From NCBI GenBank assembly GCA_029260195.1, contig JAJDDS010000451.1, forward strand, positions 1 through 5,817: DNA of 5,817 nucleotides, given 5' to 3'. Origin of the DNA: Phycisphaerae bacterium. GTDB taxonomy: Bacteria > Planctomycetota > Phycisphaerae > UBA1845. Within the stretch, counting starts at the first letter, position 1. Each line of letters begins with the position of its first letter. Positions 1 through 5,817 of this stretch are shown piece by piece. The notes beneath the pieces were generated by a model. That model did no database searches and was not told where the DNA came from. It saw nothing but the letters and a program-made list of their open reading frames with translations. The position numbers and the translations under genes were made by a program.

Positions 1-203
1 GGTCTTTCGCGTGGTCGTGTTTTGTCAATCAGCGGCGCCGCCGTCGCGGGCGGTCATCGCGCGCCGTCGACGAATGTGGTCGCAATCCTCACTCCGCAGT
101 CCGATCGCTCATACGCCGCGCCCCCATCGAGTATCGCGCCACCTGTGCGCGCACGCGGTTCACTGGAAGGCATCCTGCTGACCAGCCACGCTCTTCTGCT
201 CTG

Positions 204-219
204 ATTCACCCTCATTCAC
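204..219. repeat. Direct repeat ATTCAC x2, 10-bp period
   Basis: ATTCAC occurs at 204-209 and again at 214-219, so the two copies lie one helical turn apart, about 100 bases before the adaptor start. Tandem half-sites with a 10-11 bp period are typical of OmpR/PhoB-family response regulators, the class that includes metal-responsive CusR, CopR and CzcR. The match is short and could be chance. Use as an operator is inference, and no regulator gene lies in the window. Confidence 0.2.
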
Positions 220-281
220 TTTGTAAGTCTGCCCTGACTGTCCCCGGCCGCGCGCCGCGCGCACGGCGACGACGTTCGTGA

Positions 282-298
282 CCAGAAAGATCCAGAAA
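282..298. repeat. Direct repeat CCAGAAA x2, 10-bp period
   Basis: CCAGAAA is present at 282-288 and 292-298, the second copy starting exactly 10 bases after the first, just upstream of the adaptor start at 319. The purine-rich stretch continues to about 302 and could help ribosome loading, although it is not a good Shine-Dalgarno. It may be a regulator site or simple sequence drift; nothing in the window decides between them. Confidence 0.2.
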
Positions 299-318
299 AG
301 AGACAAGCGAGTTATGCC

Positions 319-2073
319 ATGCGATTCATCAACAAGTTATTTGCTATTCCCGCCACGATAGCGCTTCTCGCGGTTGCAGGATGCGAGCGGGCCAGCCATG
401 CGGGCGGCGACCGAGAGACCGGGAGCGCTGACACGCACGGAGGCGACCATAAACACGGAGAGGGTGGACGCCCGGACCCGATCAGTGTCACGCTGTTTAC
501 ATCAAGGGTCCAGCTTTTTATGGAGTATCCGCACCTTGCAAAAGGGACGCACGCGAAATTCCTCGCACATGTCACAGTCCTGGCCACCGGGGAACCGGTT
601 CGTTCCGGTTCGTTGACCTTCCACCTGGCCCGACCGGATGGGACCACGCAAGACGTGACCCTGGATGCACCTAAACGCGATGGGTTATTTGTGCCGGAAT
701 GGGATCCTGGCGCAACGGGGACCCACCGCCTTCGGCTCATCGTTGATAGCCCGCAGGTGCAGGATACGATCGACGTCGGCGAGCTGATCGTCCATGCCAG
801 CGAAGATGCCGCATTCCATGCGGCTGAGGCATCTGCGGAACCCGACCCACCCGATCTTGTTCAGTTCCTGCTCGAATCCCAGTGGAAGATCGGCACGCTT
901 TATGAAACCGTTTCCAAGCGAACACTCGTGCATCGTCTCCCTCTTCCCGGTCGGATCGCAGCGCCGCAGGGTGCCTCGGCGGTGGTTACGCCACCGTTTG
1001 CCGGAAGGCTGCTGCGTCCCGCTGGCGGAAAGCTGCCTCGGATCGGCGACCGTGTGGAGGCTGGCCAGACACTTGCGATGATCGAACCGCAGCTGCCAGC
1101 CACGGAGATTGTCCAGCTGAGCGCCAACCGGGCGCAGGTTCAGTCGCTCGAAACGGAAATGGCGCTGCGGGAGCTTGACCTCGACACGAAGGCACTGGAG
1201 GTCGACCGCTCCCTCATCCAATCAGAGGCACGACTTGAGTTTGCCCGTCGCGCCATGGATCGAGCGGTTCAGCTTCGTGAGAAAGGTGTGGGTACGGACC
1301 AGCAGTACGATGAGGCCACCCAGGCCCTTCGCCTCGCCGAAGCGGAGCGGGAAGCGGCAAAGGCCATGAAACGCTCGTACGAACACGCCCGCAAGCGACT
1401 TGTTGCCCTGCGCGCAAAGGCACTTCCCTCCGAACGCGAAGCGGCGCCCAGCACTTCCGTGTACCAGATGCCTCTTGTCGCGCCGATCGCGGGTGAGATC
1501 GTGTTCGTTCGGCATATCGAAGGCGAGCATTTGGACGCCCAGCAGGAAGTGTTCCGGATTGTCAATGTTGAGCAAGTGTGGGTAGAGGCGGAGATATCGG
1601 AGTTCGATCTCATCAAGCTAGCCGAGAGCCCGGGTGCCACAATGACACTTCCGGCCTACCCCGACAGGAGTTTCGACATCCTCAACGGGGGAGGTGGACG
1701 GATGGTAAACATCGCCAGCGTCGTCGACCCAGAGACGCGGGCTGTTTCCGTCGTATATGAGATGCCCAATACCGACGGGCTCTTCCGTGCGGGGATGTTC
1801 GCCAACATATTCTTGGAGACTAGAACAGCAACGAATGCCGTGGCCTTGCCGAAGAAGGCGATCGTCAAGGACAACGGTCGTCCCACGGCCTACGTGCTGG
1901 TCGACGGCGAGAACTTTCAGCGACGCGACCTGGAAATCGGCGTCCGCGACAATGGCTTTGTTGAAGTTAAGGGCGGTGTGACCGAAGGGGAGCGCGTGGT
2001 GACCAAAGGCGCGTACGCAATCAAGCTTGCCTCACTGTCACCTGCGTCTTTCGGGCACGGCCACGGGCACTAA
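319..2073 (+). CDS. HME-RND efflux periplasmic adaptor lipoprotein (CusB/CzcB-like)
   Basis: This 584-residue membrane-fusion protein should link the inner-membrane RND pump to the outer-membrane channel. Residues 1-22 form a lipoprotein signal with lipobox VAGC (Cys22). A His-rich linker follows (His27, 40, 44, 46). Residues about 55-160 form a beta-rich domain like the YtkA/FixH-type domains seen in some heavy-metal adaptors. The first lipoyl half is about 208-258, the coiled-coil hairpin about 262-368, the second lipoyl half about 382-418 (motif APIAGEI), the beta-barrel about 415-505 and the membrane-proximal domain about 505-575. The protein ends in alternating Gly-His (His580, 582, 584). 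It is longer than CusB or CzcB because of the extra N-terminal domain. The ATG at 319 is chosen because it gives a clean signal peptide; the Shine-Dalgarno (GAG at 309-311) is weak. The pump gene follows 14 bases later. The family call is firm, the metal is not. Confidence 0.96.
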   Translation: MRFINKLFAIPATIALLAVAGCERASHAGGDRETGSADTHGGDHKHGEGGRPDPISVTLFTSRVQLFMEYPHLAKGTHAKFLAHVTVLATGEPVRSGSLTFHLARPDGTTQDVTLDAPKRDGLFVPEWDPGATGTHRLRLIVDSPQVQDTIDVGELIVHASEDAAFHAAEASAEPDPPDLVQFLLESQWKIGTLYETVSKRTLVHRLPLPGRIAAPQGASAVVTPPFAGRLLRPAGGKLPRIGDRVEAGQTLAMIEPQLPATEIVQLSANRAQVQSLETEMALRELDLDTKALEVDRSLIQSEARLEFARRAMDRAVQLREKGVGTDQQYDEATQALRLAEAEREAAKAMKRSYEHARKRLVALRAKALPSEREAAPSTSVYQMPLVAPIAGEIVFVRHIEGEHLDAQQEVFRIVNVEQVWVEAEISEFDLIKLAESPGATMTLPAYPDRSFDILNGGGGRMVNIASVVDPETRAVSVVYEMPNTDGLFRAGMFANIFLETRTATNAVALPKKAIVKDNGRPTAYVLVDGENFQRRDLEIGVRDNGFVEVKGGVTEGERVVTKGAYAIKLASLSPASFGHGHGH

Positions 2074-2079
2074 AGGAGG
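2072..2079 (+). promoter_or_regulatory. Strong Shine-Dalgarno of the RND pump gene
   Basis: AAAGGAGG overlaps the adaptor's TAA stop (2071-2073) and lies 8 bases before the pump's ATG at 2088. This is near-ideal complementarity and spacing. It fixes the pump start and suggests the pump is translated efficiently from the shared transcript. Confidence 0.9.
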
Positions 2080-2087
2080 ACACTACC

Positions 2088-5000
2088 ATGATTAACGCAT
2101 TAATCAGGTGGTCGCTGTCCAACCGGGTGGCCGTGCTGATCATCTCGATAGCTCTTCTATTTGCGGGGGCCTACGTTACCAGCAATATGCCAGTGGACGT
2201 GTTCCCCGATCTGACGGCGCCAACCGTAACGCTCCTCGTGGATGGACACGGCATGGCACCGGAGGAAATGGAAACGCTGGTGACCTTCCCGATCGAGACC
2301 GCCGTAAACGGGGCAGCCAGCGTGCGCCGCGTGCGGTCTTCCACGGCCGTCGGCTTCTCCACGATCTGGGTCGAGTTTGAGTGGGGAACTGATATCTATC
2401 GGGCGCGGCAAACCGTCACGGAGCGACTGGCTGCGGTTGCGGATAAGCTCCCGGAACACCTCGATCCGCCGATTCTTTCGCCCATGTCATCGGTAATGGG
2501 CGAAATACTCTTCGTGTCGGTTACGTCCGATCGTCACAGCCCGCTCGACCTTCGCACCCTGGCGGGCACGGACATTCGTCGTCGGGTTCTTTCCGTCCCT
2601 GGCGTGGCCCAGGTCGCCTTGTTCGGGGGGGACGAAAAGCAGTATCAGGCCGTGCTGTCTCCGCAGTTACTGAGGGCATATCAGATCAGTATTGGAGAAG
2701 TGGCCGAGGCGTTGCGCGAGTCGAACGAGAACGTGGCCGCGGGTTTCCTCGTGGAGGGCGGTGAGGAGTCCATCATCCAGGGTGTAGGCCGCATACAAAG
2801 CACGAAAGATATCGGGGAAACTGTCGTCGTTGTTCGCAAAGGAAGACCGATCCGAGTCTCTGACCTCGGTGCTGTAACGATCGGCGCTGAGATAAGGCGA
2901 GGCACGGGCTGGGCTTCGCGACGAGGTCCCAATTGGGAAGCGATCATAGAACCGGGCGTGGTGATGGCCATCTTGAAACAGCCCGGATCGAACACGCTGG
3001 AAGTCACGGAGCGGCTGGATCGGACGCTCGACGAAATCCAGGCTTCACTGCCGGAGGGTATGGTCGTCAACAAGAACCTGTTCCGCCAGGCAGCCTTCAT
3101 CGAAGCATCGGTGGATAACACAATAGAAGCATTGCGCGACGGCGGGATCATGGTCATCCTCGTCGTTGTCTTGTTCTTAGCCAGCATGCGAGCAAGCTTC
3201 ATCACCCTGCTGGCCATTCCGGTGTCACTCGTTATCGCAATACTGACGCTCAGGGTCTTCGGCGCAAGCATCAACACGATGACGCTTGGTGGGATGGCGA
3301 TTGCCATCGGAGCTTTGGTGGACGATGCAATCATTGACGTCGAGAACATTATTCGGCGGCTCCGAGAGAACACAGCCTTGCCCGACTCAGACCGCCGCCC
3401 CGCGATGGAGGTGATTTTCCGAGCAAGCGTTGAGGTTCGGGCTTCGATCGTTTTTGCGACGCTAATCATCATTTTGGTTTTCGTACCGCTCTTCTTTCTT
3501 TCCGGGGTGGAGGGGCGACTCCTTCAACCTCTTGGCGTGGCCTTCGTCGTAGCATTAGGCGCTTCGTTGCTGGCAGCGTTGACGATTACACCAGCTCTGG
3601 CCTACTACCTTCTGCCGCGGAGCGCAACCGTTCTCCAAGGTCGGGAGCCCTGGATCGTCCGCAACCTCAAACGGGTCTATGCCCGTCCGTTGGCTCTCGC
3701 TATGCAACACCCCTGGTGGGTGGTCACGCCCACCGCGCTGATGCTTGTCGCTTCGGTCATCGGCGCCGGCTCGATGGGAAGGAGTTTTCTTCCGGAGTTC
3801 AGTGAGGGAGCGTTGGTGGTCGGTTTAGTGTCCGTCCCCGGAATCTCTCTCGAAGAAAGCGATCGACTTGCGCATGTGGTTGAGGAGACGCTGATGCAGC
3901 ATCCGGAAATCGCAGCCATCGGCCGGCGCACCGGACGCGGCGAAGCCGACGCCCACGGAATGAATACCGAGGGAAGCGAGATCGATCTAACGCTCGACAT
4001 GGAAGCACCCATCCGCCTGGGGCTACCTCGGAGAAGTAGAACGGAACTGCTCGAAGCGCTTCGAGCTGTTGTGGGTGTAATCCCCGGCGTAAAGGCCACG
4101 TTCGGTCAGCCCATCGGTCACCGGATCGACCACATGCTCTCGGGCACACGGGCCAACATTGCGGTGAAGATCTTCGGACCGGACTTGCTAAAACTCCGTG
4201 CACTAGCCAAGCAGGCCGAATCGGCCATGAGAGACATCCCCGGGCTTGTCGACCTGACTGTTGAACAGCAGAACGACATTCCAATCCATCGGGTGGAATT
4301 CAATCGTGAAGCAATTGCCCGTCACGGACTGCAAGTGGGCGATGTGGCCACTGCACTGAAGACGGCCTTCGCGGGCGATGCCGTCACCGAGGTTCTTGAA
4401 GGGCGCAATGCTTTCAATTTGGTCATACGCGCCGGGGACCTATCCGGGCCAACCGCCTGGCAATCCTTCTCCGCGTCCATGGTAGACGAGGTTCTTGTAG
4501 ATACGCCCGGCGGTGCAAAGATCCCACTCAAGGCACTCGCTCACATTGGCGAAGAACGCGGGCCGAACATGATAAGCCGGGAAAATGCTCAACGAAAAAT
4601 CGTCGTTATGTGCAACGTGGCCGACCGGGCGCTCGGTAGCGTAGTAGCGGACATCCAAGAGGCTGTTGCTGAGAAAGTTGATTGGCCACAGGGATACTAT
4701 GTTCAATATGGCGGGCAGTTCGAGAGCGCAGAGGAGACCAGCCGTCGTCTCGGCCTGCTGGGCCTAGTCGTGATTCTCGGCATCGGCTTCATGCTGCACG
4801 TCGTTTTTCGCTCGTTCCGTGACACGCTTCTGATCATGGTCAATCTGCCGTTGGCGTTGATCGGCGGTGTGGTGGGCGTCTACATCTCCGGCAGCATCCT
4901 GTCGGTGGCATCTGTCATCGGATTCATCAGCGTGTTCGGGATTGCCGCCCGGAACGGCATCATGATGGTGTCGCACATTAGGCATCTTCAGCGTTTTGAG

Positions 5001-5312
5001 GGCGTAACGGACTTCCGTGAAGCGGTTCGAACCGGAGCGATGGAGAGACTGGCTCCAATTCTGATGACGGCACTCGCGGCCGGCCTCGCCCTGGTTCCGC
5101 TGGCCCTGGGTGGTGAGCAGCCGGGCAGAGAGATTCTAACACCGATGGCAATTGTCATCTTATGTGGGCTCTTGTCCTCGACATTTCTGAATATGCTCGT
5201 CGTTCCGACACTGTTCCTGCGTCTCGGCAAGCCCGTATCGGCCGAGAAGCCCGTGGATGTGAAGGAAGAACTGTGGCGCGCCGAACATGCGATGCCCGCC
5301 GCCCAACTTTGA
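2088..5312 (+). CDS. HME-RND heavy-metal efflux pump (CusA/CzcA-like)
   Basis: This is a complete 1074-residue proton-driven RND pump that exports metal ions through a tripartite complex. The 12-helix layout is visible: TM1 about 12-30, a periplasmic loop to about 350, TM2-TM6 about 352-506, TM7 about 543-563, a second periplasmic loop, and TM8-TM12 about 888-1043. TM1 is followed by the hallmark MPVDVFPDLTAP. TM4 has ALVDDAIIDVEN (Asp412, Asp413, Asp417, Glu419), the expected proton-relay acids. The C-terminal half has VFGIAARNGIMM (949-960) and PGREILTPM (1012-1020). By manual alignment, CusA's copper ligands Met573, Met623 and Met672 correspond to Gly579, Gly629 and His682 here, in the motif HRIDHM (678-683). 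A Cu(I)/Ag(I) pump of the Cus type is therefore unlikely; a divalent cation is more plausible. Cys1026 replaces the Gly I would expect in TM12, of unknown effect. No break is seen. The outer-membrane gene begins 26 bases after the stop. Confidence 0.97.
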   Translation: MINALIRWSLSNRVAVLIISIALLFAGAYVTSNMPVDVFPDLTAPTVTLLVDGHGMAPEEMETLVTFPIETAVNGAASVRRVRSSTAVGFSTIWVEFEWGTDIYRARQTVTERLAAVADKLPEHLDPPILSPMSSVMGEILFVSVTSDRHSPLDLRTLAGTDIRRRVLSVPGVAQVALFGGDEKQYQAVLSPQLLRAYQISIGEVAEALRESNENVAAGFLVEGGEESIIQGVGRIQSTKDIGETVVVVRKGRPIRVSDLGAVTIGAEIRRGTGWASRRGPNWEAIIEPGVVMAILKQPGSNTLEVTERLDRTLDEIQASLPEGMVVNKNLFRQAAFIEASVDNTIEALRDGGIMVILVVVLFLASMRASFITLLAIPVSLVIAILTLRVFGASINTMTLGGMAIAIGALVDDAIIDVENIIRRLRENTALPDSDRRPAMEVIFRASVEVRASIVFATLIIILVFVPLFFLSGVEGRLLQPLGVAFVVALGASLLAALTITPALAYYLLPRSATVLQGREPWIVRNLKRVYARPLALAMQHPWWVVTPTALMLVASVIGAGSMGRSFLPEFSEGALVVGLVSVPGISLEESDRLAHVVEETLMQHPEIAAIGRRTGRGEADAHGMNTEGSEIDLTLDMEAPIRLGLPRRSRTELLEALRAVVGVIPGVKATFGQPIGHRIDHMLSGTRANIAVKIFGPDLLKLRALAKQAESAMRDIPGLVDLTVEQQNDIPIHRVEFNREAIARHGLQVGDVATALKTAFAGDAVTEVLEGRNAFNLVIRAGDLSGPTAWQSFSASMVDEVLVDTPGGAKIPLKALAHIGEERGPNMISRENAQRKIVVMCNVADRALGSVVADIQEAVAEKVDWPQGYYVQYGGQFESAEETSRRLGLLGLVVILGIGFMLHVVFRSFRDTLLIMVNLPLALIGGVVGVYISGSILSVASVIGFISVFGIAARNGIMMVSHIRHLQRFEGVTDFREAVRTGAMERLAPILMTALAAGLALVPLALGGEQPGREILTPMAIVILCGLLSSTFLNMLVVPTLFLRLGKPVSAEKPVDVKEELWRAEHAMPAAQL

Positions 5313-5338
5313 GGGGGCGATTTCAGATTGGACAAACC

Positions 5339-5773
5339 ATGACAGAGACGCGAATACTGAGAAATGCGACGACACGCGTATGCCCTTCATTGGCGATTCT
5401 GATGCTCGGTGTCGGGTGCGCCACCGTTGATCCAAAGCCAGATCACAGTCGAACGCGATCGCTCATAGAGCAGAGCACGGGCGCGACTGAGTCATACGAC
5501 CCCGTGGAAGATGGACTCACGGCTCACGAGCTAAGCGCCTGGCGCTCCGACGGCCTCACTTTGGAGGAGGCCGCGCGTATTGCGCTTCTGAACAACCGCA
5601 AGCTACACGCGGCCTTCTTCGACATCGGAATGACCCGCGCGGACCGGGTGCAATCCGGCCTTCTGTCGAACCCGTCTCTGGGAATCGGTGTCATGGTTCC
5701 CGAGGGTGGTGGACGGAGCAACATTCAAGGGAGCCTGGCAAGAACCTCGTTGACCTTTGGCAGATGCCGGTAA
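5339..5773 (+). CDS. Outer-membrane efflux factor (TolC/CusC/CzcC-like), N-terminal part, frameshifted
   Basis: This is the outer-membrane channel of the efflux complex, of which only 144 residues are read in frame. The ATG at 5339 gives a lipoprotein signal peptide ending LGVGC (Cys27). The lipobox has Gly at -3, which is tolerated but not typical. After a short linker, residues 73-112 carry the OMF hallmarks: LTLEEAARIALLNN, then RVQSGLLSNP. The family sequence stops abruptly after Ala134 and ten unrelated residues precede TAA at 5771-5773. The missing continuation is found in the next frame (see 5740-5817), so a base is missing near 5740. OMFs normally run 400-500 residues, so this product alone could not form a channel. 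The Shine-Dalgarno is poor (GGA at 5330-5332; the G-run at 5313-5317 is too far). An in-frame TTG at 5309 overlapping the pump stop is a less likely start. Whether the break is real or a sequencing error cannot be told here. Confidence 0.9.
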   Translation: MTETRILRNATTRVCPSLAILMLGVGCATVDPKPDHSRTRSLIEQSTGATESYDPVEDGLTAHELSAWRSDGLTLEEAARIALLNNRKLHAAFFDIGMTRADRVQSGLLSNPSLGIGVMVPEGGGRSNIQGSLARTSLTFGRCR

Positions 5774-5817
5774 AGGAACGGATCGCTGAGCATCAGGTCG
5801 AGGGTGACGTCGTTCGT
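5740..5817 (+). pseudogene. Continuation of the outer-membrane factor in the shifted frame, cut by window edge
   Basis: Reading from 5740 in frame 1 gives KNLVDLWQMPVKERIAEHQ and onward to the last base with no stop. The DLWQ-P-R-A-E pattern is the stretch expected in this OMF family right after the SLAQ-like sequence where the upstream frame fails at Ala134 (5738-5740). Adding one base after 5740 (for example C, giving GCA CAG AAC) would restore a Leu-Ala-Gln-Asn-Leu join. The segment is therefore the rest of the same gene, displaced by a one-base loss. It has no start codon or ribosome site of its own near the junction. The remainder of the gene lies beyond the window. Confidence 0.85.

Larger units (their letters stand above)
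1..318. other. GC-rich leader without a supported gene
   Basis: No gene can be supported here. All three + frames are open for long stretches (frame 1 to the stop at 202-204, frame 2 to 179-181, frame 3 to 279-281). This is what GC-rich noise looks like, and none of the translations resembles a family I know. On the - strand a 48-residue frame (306 down to 160) begins with TTG and has no ribosome binding site. I see no convincing sigma-70 promoter for the + strand operon, no tRNA and no clear terminator. The region presumably holds the operon's promoter and 5' leader. It carries two short direct repeats (204-219 and 282-298) and an imperfect GC hairpin at 247-267. Confidence 0.6.

Noticed and set aside
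1..204. Open + frame of 67 codons, TTG at 22, ending TGA 202-204
   Set aside because: The other two + frames are open over most of the same stretch, there is no ribosome site before the TTG, and the Ala/Pro/Ser-rich product resembles no family I recognise. A fragment of an upstream gene cannot be wholly excluded.
247..267. GC-rich imperfect hairpin in the leader (GCCG/CGGC outer stem)
   Set aside because: It has a two-base bulge, no U-run, and is built of alternating CG that pairs easily by chance; not enough for a terminator, attenuator or riboswitch call.
160..306. Minus-strand 48-residue frame starting TTG, with a hydrophobic start (LFWIFLVTNVVAV)
   Set aside because: It looks like a small membrane peptide but has no ribosome site, a weak start codon, and lies over the region that must hold the operon's own promoter.
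2681..3472. Long antisense open frame of 263 codons inside the pump gene
   Set aside because: It is a mirror of the GC-biased pump reading frame; its product is Ser/Thr/Arg/Met-rich with no recognisable domain, and the + strand product is unmistakable.
5162..5338. Extension of the outer-membrane factor frame back into the pump gene
   Set aside because: The added residues are Arg-rich, overlap the conserved pump C-terminus in another frame, and would bury the lipoprotein signal peptide.
5735..5746. Programmed ribosomal frameshift as the cause of the frame change
   Set aside because: The direction would be -1, but GGCAAGA is not an X-XXY-YYZ slippery heptamer, and I see no stimulatory Shine-Dalgarno or obvious stem just downstream. 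A base loss or sequencing error is simpler.
1..5817. Mobile elements, CRISPR arrays, tRNA or rRNA genes
   Set aside because: No transposase-like product, terminal inverted repeats, regularly spaced repeats or RNA-gene signatures were seen on either strand.

Overview
The window holds one heavy-metal-type RND (HME-RND) tripartite efflux operon, read left to right on the + strand. Its order is periplasmic adaptor (319-2073), inner-membrane RND pump (2088-5312), then an outer-membrane factor of the TolC/CusC/CzcC class (from 5339, running off the right edge). The first two genes are intact. The third is broken by a one-base frameshift near 5740, so only its N-terminal part is read in its own frame. 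Its family sequence resumes in another frame and stays open to the last base.

Layout: 1-318 is a GC-rich leader with no gene I can support; it contains two short 10-bp-period direct repeats. The adaptor is a predicted lipoprotein with a His-rich N-terminus, an extra beta-sandwich-like domain, the usual lipoyl/coiled-coil/beta-barrel core, and a C-terminal alternating His-Gly tail. Fourteen bases and a strong Shine-Dalgarno separate it from the pump. Another 26 bases separate the pump from the outer-membrane factor. I see no internal terminator, so co-transcription is likely.

Working model: the pump takes metal ion from the periplasm (or membrane side) using the proton-motive force. The adaptor binds metal and bridges the periplasm, and the outer-membrane channel releases the ion outside. 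The substrate is not settled. By manual alignment the three copper-binding methionines of CusA are not kept, and the adaptor is rich in His, not Met. This leans towards divalent metals rather than Cu(I)/Ag(I), but it is inference.

Organism: a diderm (Gram-negative-type) bacterium with moderately high GC and a classical Shine-Dalgarno. The outer-membrane factor's N-terminal style (lipoprotein with a motif containing STGA-YDP-DGLT-LTLEEA) reminds me of Planctomycetota/Phycisphaerae-type homologues, with low confidence. This is a known class of system. The parts worth a second look are the frameshifted third gene, the composite adaptor and the non-Cus metal site.
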